Positions 28,163 through 36,116 of a stretch of DNA of 64,000 nucleotides are shown here, piece after piece. Source of the DNA: JAIQFV01 sp041494885 (GTDB lineage Bacteria > Acidobacteriota > Terriglobia > JAIQFV01); the NCBI GenBank assembly GCA_041494885.1, contig JBGQBO010000002.1:62001-126000 (forward strand), in the 5' to 3' direction. Every line of letters starts with the position of its first letter. The first letter of the stretch is position 1. The notes below the pieces were generated by a model that worked only from the letters and a program-made list of their open reading frames with translations, made no database searches and was not told the DNA's origin. The position numbers and the translations under genes are program-made.

Positions 28163-28570
28163 TCACCTCTTCACTTCAATCGATTTCGCGTCCGTGCCTT
28201 CGCTCATCAAGTATTGTTGAATTCGTTCCAGGATTTCACCGTGGCTCCGTTTGCTCACAAGATCTGCCGCGCCCAGGGCACGGACCTGCTCGCTCTCTCT
28301 TGGATGCGGTGACGTAGGCTGCATGACGATGATGGGACAGCCCGGCTGCAAGACCTGTATTTGCTTGATCATTTCCACACAGTCCACGTCGGGGAGATAA
28401 TCATCCAACAGCACCAGATCAAACACTCCCGATTGCAGAAGCTGAATTCCCTCGCCGGACCCGAGGGCCGTACTGGTGTGATAACCACGTTCCGTCAAGA
28501 ACAAATCCAGATCCATGAGTACCTCCTCATCATTATCAATGGCGAGGATTCTCTTACCCTGAGTACTCAT
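28163..28570 (-). CDS. Stand-alone response-regulator receiver protein
   Basis: Single CheY-like receiver domain of 135 aa without an output domain. The acidic pocket is Asp12 and Asp14 (AIDNDEEV), the phosphoacceptor is Asp56 (LVLLDDYLP), the switch Thr is in QPTSPH, and the conserved Lys is in VSKRS. With no histidine kinase nearby the input is unknown. ATG 28570 is chosen; the frame extends to 28633 but an SD (AAGGA) precedes the shorter start. Its stop (28163-28165) abuts the start of the Usp gene. It may act by protein-protein contact with the stress proteins. Confidence 0.9.
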   Translation of the reverse strand: MSTQGKRILAIDNDEEVLMDLDLFLTERGYHTSTALGSGEGIQLLQSGVFDLVLLDDYLPDVDCVEMIKQIQVLQPGCPIIVMQPTSPHPRESEQVRALGAADLVSKRSHGEILERIQQYLMSEGTDAKSIEVKR

Positions 28571-28704
28571 AGCCGGGTTCCTTTCCTCGGACTGCTCACC
28601 GAGCTCGTCGCACGGGCTCCCACGCCTCTTCATTCGCGCTCCACTGGATCAGGGAACGCCAAGGAGCGGCTCAGGAGTACCCTCCAGGAAGGCAAGCGCG
28701 TCTC

Positions 28705-29043
28705 TTAGGGAGTCCTGAGGGACTCGCGTCCTCTTCTTAACTCGATCGCCCGCTCCAACCTTCGACTGAAGGACCGGCCTAGCCGCTCCGCCGCCCGGTC
28801 AATGGCCGTGTATAAATCGGCATCGACATCCTCCACCCGCACGGTTCCGAAGGGGACCAATTCGGCGCTGATGCGGCAGGCCTTATCGATCCCGCCCCGG
28901 GGACCATTGAGGTCGGCAATCCGGACCGTTATGAGTCCCAGACGACTCCCAAACCGGCTCAATGAAAAATGGAGGCGGCGCTCAATGTAGCTTTTCAATG
29001 CATCCTTAAGATCAAGATTTTCCGTTCGAATCCTTAGATTCAT
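28705..29043 (-). CDS. hpf: Ribosome hibernation promoting factor, short HPF/RaiA type
   Basis: Binds the 30S decoding region and blocks translation in stress or stationary phase. The 112-residue beta-alpha-beta-beta-beta-alpha fold is visible: MNLRIRTENLDLKDALKSYIERRL, ITVRIADLNGPRGGIDKACRISAEL, then VRVEDVDADLYTAIDRAAERLGR. There is no C-terminal dimerisation domain, so it is the short type. The start is ATG 29043 with SD GGGAG. A TATAAT-like -10 lies 35 bases upstream (29078-29083, minus strand), and a 15-bp palindrome covers the spacer region. It leads the minus-strand stress cluster. Confidence 0.9.
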   Translation of the reverse strand: MNLRIRTENLDLKDALKSYIERRLHFSLSRFGSRLGLITVRIADLNGPRGGIDKACRISAELVPFGTVRVEDVDADLYTAIDRAAERLGRSFSRRLERAIELRRGRESLRTP

Positions 29044-29077
29044 ATCATCTCCCGTCTTCCAAGGCTGCAGTACCTCA

Positions 29078-29083
29078 ATTATA
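29078..29083 (-). promoter_or_regulatory. hpf: Likely -10 box (TATAAT) of the hpf promoter
   Basis: TATAAT on the minus strand 35 bases before the hpf ATG. No good -35 lies at 16-18 bp (the sequence is TTTTAA-like), so activation by a regulator is plausible. The palindrome at 29086-29100 fills the spacer. Confidence 0.5.
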
Positions 29084-29085
29084 GG

Positions 29086-29100
29086 AAAGTCCGGGACTTT
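29086..29100. promoter_or_regulatory. 15-bp palindrome between hpf and nhaR (candidate operator)
   Basis: AAAGTCCGGGACTTT is a perfect palindrome around a central G. It sits between the -10 and -35 regions of hpf and about 20 bases upstream of the nhaR -35. LysR proteins often bind such dyads in a divergent region next to their own gene. Confidence 0.55.
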
Positions 29101-29121
29101 TAAAAAATAGAAAATATGATA

Positions 29122-29150
29122 GTGACAATTAGGTTTTATCTAAGTATATT
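29122..29150 (+). promoter_or_regulatory. nhaR: Promoter-like GTGACA-N17-TATATT of nhaR, leaderless
   Basis: GTGACA (29122-29127) and TATATT (29145-29150) are 17 bp apart. The ATG at 29158 lies 7 bases after the -10, where transcription would begin, so the mRNA would be nearly or fully leaderless. No SD is seen. Confidence 0.5.
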
Positions 29151-29157
29151 CAGGCGC

Positions 29158-30057
29158 ATGGAATGGCTCAATTACCACCACCTCCTGTATTTCTGGACGA
29201 TTGTGCGAACGGGATCAATCACCCGGGCGAGTGAGGAGCTGCGATTGGCGCCTCCCACCATCAGTGCGCAGATGCGGAGCCTGGAGACGAGTTTGGGTGA
29301 AGAGTTGCTCCAACGGTCCGGGCGTAATGTCGTTCCGACGGAGATGGGCCGAATCGTCTTCCGCTATGCCGATGAGATCTTTTCCCTGGGCCGGGAGCTC
29401 ATGGACACAATGAAGGATCGCCCGACAGGGCGCCCCCTGCGGGTGGATATTGGCATCGCCGATGTCTTGCCCAAGCTGGTGGTGCACCAACTGATCGAGC
29501 CCGCCCTGCGCCTCCCCGAGGCCATCCAGATCGTTTGCCGGGAAGCGAGCCCGCAGCAATTGGTCGCGCGGCTGGCCACCAACGAGCTCGATGTCGTGTT
29601 GTCAGACGGCCCCATGGATCCCGGTTTGAAGATCCGGGCCTACAATCACCTCCTCGGCGAATGTGGGATCAGTTTCATCGCCACCCCCGACTGGGTGCAG
29701 AAGCGGGGGCGGAGATTTCCAAAATCACTTCACGGAGCCCCCGTTCTGCTTCCGGCGGACAACAGCGCCCTGCGGCAAAAGCTGAATCAATGGTTTGAAT
29801 CGGAAGGAATTCGCCCGCGAGTGGTCGGCGAGTTTGAAGATTATGCGTTGCTGTGGGTGTTCGGAGAAAGAGGCACAGGGATTTTTCCGGCCCCGTCAAT
29901 TCTCGAAAAGCAGTGGCGGTCCAATTCCAGGCTTCAGCGAATCGGTCGGACGAACTCAGTCCGGACCCAATTCTACGCGATCTCTGTGGAGCGGAAAATC
30001 CAACATCCGGCGGTAGTCGCGATCTGTGAGACAGCGCGCCAGGAGCTGTTTCGTTGA
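29158..30057 (+). CDS. nhaR: NhaR-like LysR-family transcriptional regulator
   Basis: The DNA-binding N-terminus (MEWLNYHHLLYFWTIVRTGS, then ITRASEELRLAPPTISAQMRSLE) matches NhaR, which activates sodium-proton antiporter genes in E. coli, more closely than other LysR types. RNVVPTEMGRIVFRYADEIF is also NhaR-like. The effector domain runs from about 90 to 299. The frame is open to ATG 29116, but ATG 29158 is chosen since NhaR proteins begin there and a promoter covers the upstream part. No nhaA gene is in the window. It is divergent from hpf and the stress cluster, which it may control. Confidence 0.88.
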   Translation: MEWLNYHHLLYFWTIVRTGSITRASEELRLAPPTISAQMRSLETSLGEELLQRSGRNVVPTEMGRIVFRYADEIFSLGRELMDTMKDRPTGRPLRVDIGIADVLPKLVVHQLIEPALRLPEAIQIVCREASPQQLVARLATNELDVVLSDGPMDPGLKIRAYNHLLGECGISFIATPDWVQKRGRRFPKSLHGAPVLLPADNSALRQKLNQWFESEGIRPRVVGEFEDYALLWVFGERGTGIFPAPSILEKQWRSNSRLQRIGRTNSVRTQFYAISVERKIQHPAVVAICETARQELFR

Positions 30058-30207
30058 GGGAGCGGGACCGGAGGAGACTTTTTCACAGAAAGCCCTTGCC
30101 TCCCCGAGTGCGTTTGACTCGACCCCAACGCTATGCTAACGTAAAATTTCTGCGGCCGTTCTGAGAACGTTCAAAATCTTCCGGCCCCAGGTGTGGACGG
30201 CAATGGC

Positions 30208-32571
30208 ATGAGCGATCTGATTCGACTTCCGACCGTTTCCATTCGCGGCATAAAGATCGTGGGCCGGATTGTCTTTGGGCTTCTATTGCTTGCTTCCATC
30301 GGCATCGGAGCGCTCCTGGGTCTTTTGTTTGTGTATATGAGCGACTTGCCCCAGGTCGGCGAGCTGGAGAACTACCGCCCGGATGTCATCTCGGAAGTGT
30401 ATGCCGACGACGGGCAGATCATCGGCTCGTTTGCCATTGAACGTCGGGTCATTGTCGATTATCGGCGCATCCCCCAGGTGTTGCATGACGCCATCATCTC
30501 CGTTGAGGACCAGAATTTTGAAAAACATATCGGGGTGGATTTCCGTCGGATCATCAGCGCGGCCTGGACGGATCTGATCACCTGGAAGAAAAAGGAAGGG
30601 GCCTCGACGCTGACCCAGCAGCTCAGCCGAAACCTTTTCCTGACCCCGGACAAGAGCTTCAAGAGAAAATTCCAGGAAATCTTGCTTTCGATTCAAATCG
30701 AGCGCCGGTATACGAAGCAGCAGATCATGACGCTGTACGTCAACCAGGTGTACATCGGAAATGGTCTGTACGGTTTTGCTGCCGGGGCGGACTACTTTTT
30801 CAATAAGCCGATTGAGAAATTGACCCTCCATGAAGCTGCATTGCTGGCGGGACTGCCACAGCGGCCGTCGGCGACCTCGCCGATCGGCAACCCGAAGGCC
30901 TGCCTTGCCCGCCGCAACCATGTCCTGGATCGGATGGTGGCCGAAAACAAGATTTCGCGTGATCAGGCCGAAGAGGCCAAGATGCAGCCGGTGGTGCTTC
31001 GATTGCGCCAGCCTTACAATGCCCTGGGCCCTTACTTTATCGAGGACATCCGCCAGGCTCTCGAAAGCAAGTATGGGGCAGAAGCAGTCCATGAAAAAGG
31101 GTTGAAGGTCTATACCACGCTCAACGTCGCCATGCAGCGCGATGCCGAAGAGGCGGTGCGCCAAGGCTTGCGGGACTACGACAAACGACACGGATGGCGC
31201 GGCGCTGCGGTGAACATCCTCGCGAGCCATCTGGGGAGCCTGGAGACCTATCAGCACGAAGATTGGAAGAAACCGATCGTCACCGGGGCAATCCTCTCGG
31301 GCGTGGTCGTGGACACGAATGCCCGGCAGGCAGTGGTCAAGATGGGAACTTACACGGCCCGCCTCGCCCCCGCCGACTTTGCGTGGACACACGTGGCCTC
31401 CCCCGCGGATATCTTTCATCGCGGGGACGTGGCGCTCTTTAAGATTGCCAGCGTCGACGAAAAAATCAAGACCGTAAAGCTTTCGCTGGAGCAGGAGCCG
31501 AGGGTCCAGGGTTCGCTGCTGGCGCTCGAACCGCAAACCGGCGAGGTCAAGGCGATGGTGGGGGGCTTCGACTTTGAAACCAGCAAGTTCAATCATGCGA
31601 CCCAGGCGGCACGCCAGGTCGGTTCTTCCTTCAAGCCTTATGTATACACCACGGCGCTTCTGGAAGGGATGAAGCCGGACGATACCGTGCTGGATGCCCC
31701 TGTCAGCTTTCCCTCGGGAGGTGGGCTGTACTCGCCCCATAACTATGACGGGAAGTTTCAGGGCGTGATTACCATCCGCAAGGCACTGGCAGAATCGCGC
31801 AACATCCCTGCCGTCCGTATCGCCGCCAGGGTGGGGATTAAGAACATCATTGAGACCGCCAAGAAATTCGGGATCACCTCCAAGATGGAACCGTACCTGC
31901 CCACCGCGCTGGGCGCCGCTGACATCACGTTGTGGGAGCAGGTGTCGGCCTTCAGCACTTTTCCCAATGACGGGGTCCGGGTGCAACCCCACGAGATCCG
32001 TCGCGTCGTGAGCTACTCCGGTGAAGTGTTGGAAGAAGATTATCCCGAAGTCACCGAGGTCATTCCAAGTGATGTGGCTCGAAATATGGTCACGCTGATG
32101 CGCGGAGTCGTGGAATTTGGCACATCCACCCGTGCCAAGATCCTGAAGAGACCTCTCGCCGGCAAGACCGGTACCACGAATGATTTCACCGATGCCTGGT
32201 TTATTGGCTACACACCTTCGCTGGTGTGCGGGGTTTGGGTGGGATACGACGAGAAGAAAACCATTGGAGATAAGGAGACCGGCGCCAAAACAGCCCTGCC
32301 GATCTTTATTCAGTTCATGCAGGCCGTTTATGAGAATAAGCCGCCCGAAGAATTCTTCCCGGAGGAGACCCCCGTCTTAAAAGCGGGCACAACCCCCCCG
32401 GCAAAGATTGAGACGACCGGAGCGGCGCAGGGCAAGGGAGGCGCTTTTGAATCGCCACAAACAAAATCCTCCGGGCCGCCTCAGGGCAAGACAAATCCGA
32501 AGAAGGTTCCTGCTCCGCCCCCACCTCCAGGCTCCAACAAAACGTCTGTTAAGAAAGGACCCGCTCTTTAA
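30208..32571 (+). CDS. Penicillin-binding protein 1A, bifunctional
   Basis: Class A PBP with an N-terminal anchor (about 20-50), a GT51 glycosyltransferase domain (about 70-240; catalytic Glu in SVEDQNFEKHIGVD, and EGASTLTQQLSRNLFL) and a transpeptidase domain. The SxxK motif is in GSSFKPY, the SxN motif in ESRNIPA and the KTG motif in GKTGTTND. It makes peptidoglycan at the periplasmic face. The last 75 residues are a Pro/Lys-rich tail, as in many PBP1A proteins. ATG 30208 is chosen; GTG 30193 is possible. A weak promoter-like TTGACT-N17-TAACGT precedes it near 30114-30142. The pcm gene follows after 9 bases. Confidence 0.95.
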   Translation: MSDLIRLPTVSIRGIKIVGRIVFGLLLLASIGIGALLGLLFVYMSDLPQVGELENYRPDVISEVYADDGQIIGSFAIERRVIVDYRRIPQVLHDAIISVEDQNFEKHIGVDFRRIISAAWTDLITWKKKEGASTLTQQLSRNLFLTPDKSFKRKFQEILLSIQIERRYTKQQIMTLYVNQVYIGNGLYGFAAGADYFFNKPIEKLTLHEAALLAGLPQRPSATSPIGNPKACLARRNHVLDRMVAENKISRDQAEEAKMQPVVLRLRQPYNALGPYFIEDIRQALESKYGAEAVHEKGLKVYTTLNVAMQRDAEEAVRQGLRDYDKRHGWRGAAVNILASHLGSLETYQHEDWKKPIVTGAILSGVVVDTNARQAVVKMGTYTARLAPADFAWTHVASPADIFHRGDVALFKIASVDEKIKTVKLSLEQEPRVQGSLLALEPQTGEVKAMVGGFDFETSKFNHATQAARQVGSSFKPYVYTTALLEGMKPDDTVLDAPVSFPSGGGLYSPHNYDGKFQGVITIRKALAESRNIPAVRIAARVGIKNIIETAKKFGITSKMEPYLPTALGAADITLWEQVSAFSTFPNDGVRVQPHEIRRVVSYSGEVLEEDYPEVTEVIPSDVARNMVTLMRGVVEFGTSTRAKILKRPLAGKTGTTNDFTDAWFIGYTPSLVCGVWVGYDEKKTIGDKETGAKTALPIFIQFMQAVYENKPPEEFFPEETPVLKAGTTPPAKIETTGAAQGKGGAFESPQTKSSGPPQGKTNPKKVPAPPPPPGSNKTSVKKGPAL

Positions 32572-32580
32572 CGCGTACAC

Positions 32581-33432
32581 ATGGCTCTGAACGATGGATG
32601 GAACCCGCTCGATCCTGCGGAGGCAGAACCGCCTCGCGGCCGGGAGGGGACATGGAAGATCAAAGAGAAAGACGCCGTTCGAATCGGTCAGGGGATCACG
32701 GGCGTGGTGGTGATGCTGGCCTTTGGCCTTGTCTTAACCCAGTGTGTCTCTAACCCTCCTCAACCCATGAAAAGTCTGAGTTCTCATTCCGATGTCGATT
32801 CTGCTGCGGTCTCTCGCGAGCAGATGGTCAAGAATCAACTGGAATATCGTGGCATCCGGGATGCTCGCGTCCTGAACGCCATGCGGAAAGTGCCGCGTGA
32901 CAGGTTTGTTCTCCCGGAATTTCGGGATCGCGCATACGACGATGGGGCGCTGCCCATTGGGTATGAGCAGACCATCTCGCAGCCATACATTGTGGCTTAT
33001 ATGACGGAGGCCCTTCAACTCATCGGAAAGGAACGGGTGTTGGAGATCGGGACGGGCTCCGGCTACCAGGCTGCGATTCTGGCGGAACTTGTTCCCGAGG
33101 TCTACTCCGTCGAACTGATCGCGCCCCTGGCCCACCGCGCGGAAGGGATTTTGGCAGAACTCGGATATACAAATTTCAAGATCAAGATCGGGAATGGTTA
33201 CGAAGGGTGGGCGGAGCATGCGCCCTATGATGCGATCATGGTCACGGCCGCTCCCGTAGAGGTCCCCCCCACGCTGGTGGCGCAACTCGGGATGAATGGC
33301 CGGATGATTCTGCCGGTCGGAACTGGGACACAGGAGTTGATCCTCATAAAAAAGACGCCCAAAGGAATCGTGAGGCAGGATCTCCTGTCCGTCCGGTTTG
33401 TTCCACTGGTTGACAAGGATCACCGCAAATAG
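32581..33432 (+). CDS. pcm: Protein-L-isoaspartate O-methyltransferase, probably exported
   Basis: SAM-dependent repair enzyme that methylates damaged isoaspartyl residues. Motif I is VLEIGTGSGYQAAIL; other marks are MRKVPRDRFVLPEF, YEQTISQPYIVAYMT and RMILPVGTGTQELILIKK. Unlike the usual cytosolic enzyme (about 210 aa), it carries about 75 extra N-terminal residues, including a hydrophobic span (about 36-54) ending in VLTQC (Cys55), which looks like a lipobox or anchor. It is therefore probably exported or membrane-bound. The ATG at 32581 lies 9 bases after the PBP1A stop and there is no strong SD, so coupling is likely. Confidence 0.9.
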   Translation: MALNDGWNPLDPAEAEPPRGREGTWKIKEKDAVRIGQGITGVVVMLAFGLVLTQCVSNPPQPMKSLSSHSDVDSAAVSREQMVKNQLEYRGIRDARVLNAMRKVPRDRFVLPEFRDRAYDDGALPIGYEQTISQPYIVAYMTEALQLIGKERVLEIGTGSGYQAAILAELVPEVYSVELIAPLAHRAEGILAELGYTNFKIKIGNGYEGWAEHAPYDAIMVTAAPVEVPPTLVAQLGMNGRMILPVGTGTQELILIKKTPKGIVRQDLLSVRFVPLVDKDHRK

Positions 33433-33572
33433 GATTGATCGTATGATCCTCGGGTTGTTGAACGTGAATTCCGATTGTCAATGCGAGATTCCGGGCGCCT
33501 CGTCTGATCTTCCCGGAAACAACAATCAGGGGAGCGGGTTCCTCTATATTTACGATCTCAGGATGAATTCCT

Positions 33573-34781
33573 ATGAAAGAAGATACGCGCTTGAGGAACC
33601 TCATGGGCAATAATGCGGGACGTGTTCATCTTTCGGCGGGGACTCGGGTTTTCGCCCTCCTCTTCATGATCCTTGCCGCCTATGTGGTGTGGCGCATGCC
33701 CCGCCCGAACGGACCCGACACCGTGGTGCCCGGTGACTTGGCCGAACAGTTGAAGGTCAAGAATGTCTCGGCCTCCCCCCAGGAAAGCTTCAGCAATGAT
33801 GAACAAATCAATATCCAAATTTACCGGACCGTCAACCCGAGCGTGGTCAATATCACCACGGAGACTGTGGAATATGACTTTTTCTTTATGCCGGTACCGG
33901 CCCAGGGAACGGGCTCGGGTTTTGTGATCGATAGCCAGGGGCATATCCTCACCAACTTCCACGTGGTGGAGGGGGCCCGCCGGCTCGAGGTGACTCTTTA
34001 CGACAAGTCAAAGTACTCGGCGCGGCTCATCGGGGGCGACAAGTCGAATGATTTGGCGGTCATTCGAATCAACGCGCCGCAGGCAAAACTGCATCCCGTC
34101 AAGCTTGGAGATTCGGGCAGCCTGCTGGTCGGGCAAAAGGCGCTGGCAATTGGCAACCCTTTCGGGTTGGCAGGCACGATCACGACAGGGATCATCAGCT
34201 CCTTGGGCCGCTCAATCCGGGCGGAGAACGGCCGTGTGATCGAGAATGTGATTCAAACGGACGCCGCGATCAATCCCGGAAACTCCGGGGGCCCGCTGCT
34301 CAATTCCCACGGCGAAGTGGTCGGCATCAATTCCCAAATATATTCACCTAGCGGCGGCAGCGTCGGCGTAGGCTTTGCTATCCCAATCAATAGTGCCAAA
34401 GCGATTCTGACGGATTTAATATCGGTCGGGCGAGTGAAGCGGGCATTCTTTGGGGTGCGGGGCTATTCGATTGACCCGGATTTGGCGGAAGCCCTGCGTT
34501 TGCCGGTCGATCATGGAATGCTGGTGGCAAGGGTGACCCGGGGCGGAAGCGCCGAGCGCGGCGGCATTCGCGGGGGAGACGAGTGGTTCATCGTCGGCAA
34601 CCAGCGCATGATTCTTGGCGGAGACCTGATTGTCTCTGTTGACGGACGCGAGTTCGATTCGGATGAAGACATCAATCGCTATGTCGAGTCCAAACAGCCC
34701 GGCGGGACGGTCAAGGTGGATCTCTATCGGGGACGGCGGAAGATGACTCTTGACGTCCCCCTGATCGAGCGACTGGAGTAG
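33573..34781 (+). CDS. HtrA/DegP-type serine protease with one PDZ domain
   Basis: Periplasmic, membrane-anchored quality-control protease of the S1C family. The catalytic triad is His130 (LTNFHVV), Asp160 (SNDLAVI) and Ser238 (NPGNSGGPL). One TM anchor lies at about 24-40, with no cleavage site visible. The protease domain spans about 110-280 and one PDZ domain about 285-395 (GVRGYSIDPDLAEALRL, LIVSVDGREFDSDEDI). Length of 402 aa fits the DegS/one-PDZ type. The start is ATG 33573 with AGGA upstream. It follows pcm by 140 bases, which places two damage-repair functions beside a wall synthase. Confidence 0.94.
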   Translation: MKEDTRLRNLMGNNAGRVHLSAGTRVFALLFMILAAYVVWRMPRPNGPDTVVPGDLAEQLKVKNVSASPQESFSNDEQINIQIYRTVNPSVVNITTETVEYDFFFMPVPAQGTGSGFVIDSQGHILTNFHVVEGARRLEVTLYDKSKYSARLIGGDKSNDLAVIRINAPQAKLHPVKLGDSGSLLVGQKALAIGNPFGLAGTITTGIISSLGRSIRAENGRVIENVIQTDAAINPGNSGGPLLNSHGEVVGINSQIYSPSGGSVGVGFAIPINSAKAILTDLISVGRVKRAFFGVRGYSIDPDLAEALRLPVDHGMLVARVTRGGSAERGGIRGGDEWFIVGNQRMILGGDLIVSVDGREFDSDEDINRYVESKQPGGTVKVDLYRGRRKMTLDVPLIERLE

Positions 34782-34858
34782 ACTGGCGCGCCGTGTTCTG
34801 CCAGTCAGAATGTGCGCTGCGGGAAGTTCGCGGTGGTCCCCAGTCCCTCCCCCCCTTA

Positions 34859-35626
34859 TTACTTTAAGGCCTCCTCGATATCCGCCAGCCGCTCGCGGGC
34901 GCTCGCCGCCTCGGTGCTGTTGGAAAACCTCTTCACGATCTCCCGATAAGCATCTCCCTTGTAAACGAACCGGTCTGTTTCCCTTTGGTAAACGAAGCGG
35001 ATTCCGTTTGAAGCCAGGTGGTCCAGGCCGCGATAGTTCGCGAAAAGGTCCGCTTCCTCCAGATTGTCGGGCAGGGTCGATTCCTCCCGGGCCAATGTTC
35101 GATTCGCACGAACCGAAAGCTGCCCGGCTTCCTCCTCCGCGAGTTGGCCAAGGCGAAGGAGCGCGGCGGGTCGCAAGGGCGTCCGATCGAAATGGGTTAT
35201 CAGGATTCTAAGGGCCATCAAGGCCTTCTCTCGGGATTGTGAATTGGCATAACGAAATAGCCTCTCATCATCACCCGCGAGGCCGGGCGCGGCCACAGCG
35301 GCTGCAAGCATCCATCCGGAAAGGTTTCGACTCACGACCACGCGTCGAAATTTGGACTCCGGGGAGCGCGAAGTCCCGGCATCCAGGAACACCCGATGCC
35401 CGACACGCAGCCGGCGGAGAAAGGGGGCCTCCACATCCGGTCGCGCTCGAACGACTGAGAATCGGTCATCAAACACATAAGCCAGGAAAGACTTTGTCCC
35501 CATCTTTTTCAAGGGCTTTGAAAGACTCTTCGCGCCGAAGACCGGGGTCGTGAGAAGGAGAATGATTACAAGTGACCGCAGAACTGCAGGAATGGCATTG
35601 TGGTTTGCAAGGTTTGTTCCGGGCAT
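34859..35626 (-). CDS. Secreted protein with SH3-like region, unknown function
   Basis: An N-terminal signal peptide (about 1-32, PAVLRSLVIILLLTTPVFGA) leads to an SH3b-like beta segment (SFLAYVFDDRFSVVRARPDVEAPFLRRLRVGHRVFL and GWMLAAAV). The second half is helical (EKALMALRILITHFDRTPLRPAALLRLGQLAEEEAG and EIVKRFSNSTEAASARERLADIEEALK) and resembles a tetratricopeptide or tol-pal-like outer-membrane-assembly pattern. I cannot name the function. ATG 35626 has no SD; a TATAAT on the minus strand ends one base upstream, so the real start may be slightly different. It converges on htrA. Confidence 0.7.
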   Translation of the reverse strand: MPGTNLANHNAIPAVLRSLVIILLLTTPVFGAKSLSKPLKKMGTKSFLAYVFDDRFSVVRARPDVEAPFLRRLRVGHRVFLDAGTSRSPESKFRRVVVSRNLSGWMLAAAVAAPGLAGDDERLFRYANSQSREKALMALRILITHFDRTPLRPAALLRLGQLAEEEAGQLSVRANRTLAREESTLPDNLEEADLFANYRGLDHLASNGIRFVYQRETDRFVYKGDAYREIVKRFSNSTEAASARERLADIEEALK

Positions 35627-35749
35627 GATTATAGACCGCCTGAAGTTAGATTTGGGGGAGTGGCGCTTACTAACCTTAGGTCGACGAATCCCCGCAAGTC
35701 AAGCCAAAGTTCTGCCGGTGATTCAGTCTGGCATGATGTTCATGGCTTA

Positions 35750-35946
35750 AAGGTTCAAAGTCCAAAGTCCAAAGTTCAAAGTCTGAAAACCCAGTACACA
35801 GTTCAAGGTTCAAAATCAGAAGTCCAATTCCTTTTCCGGCTTCCGGCCTCTGACTTCCGACCTCTGACTTCGGGGCTTTTGCTTCCATTACCTGACGCTT
35901 AATTACTTAACACCTATTACCTATCGCCTATTACCAATTCCCTATG
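35750..35946. repeat. Composite 7-bp-period array, copy 2 (inverted)
   Basis: Read on the minus strand it has the module order of the array at 14249-14388: a GGTAATAG/GGTGTTA group, a GGAAGTCAGAGGTC group, then a TTGAACTTTGGACT group. On the plus strand the heptads include GGTTCAA, AGTCCAA, AGTCCAA, AGTTCAA, then TCTGACTTCCGACC, then TTACCTA, TCGCCTA, TTACCAA. It fills the gap between the divergent genes at 34859 and 36117, where I see no other gene. Confidence 0.8.
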
Positions 35947-36116
35947 TCCGCTCGGGCAGGCGGCAAGGGAAAAATTGAAGTAGGGTAAGAGTTGCCGCGG
36001 GGGTCAACGACTTGACCAAGGGGCCAGGTGGGCTCTATGATGCTTTGAAGAGACAATCCTGAAAGTGGGGCGATCCACAGTGTCGGGGCGCCTTTTTCGT
36101 AGCGAGGAAAGAGCCA

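Noticed and set aside
30283..31992. 569-codon open frame on the minus strand opposite PBP1A
   Set aside because: It is the antisense of a well-supported gene. Such long frames arise from GC-biased codon use, and its product shows no domain I know.
35628..35656. TATAAT one base before the ATG of the secreted protein at 34859-35626
   Set aside because: No matching -35 exists and transcription would begin inside the gene. It is taken as coincidence.
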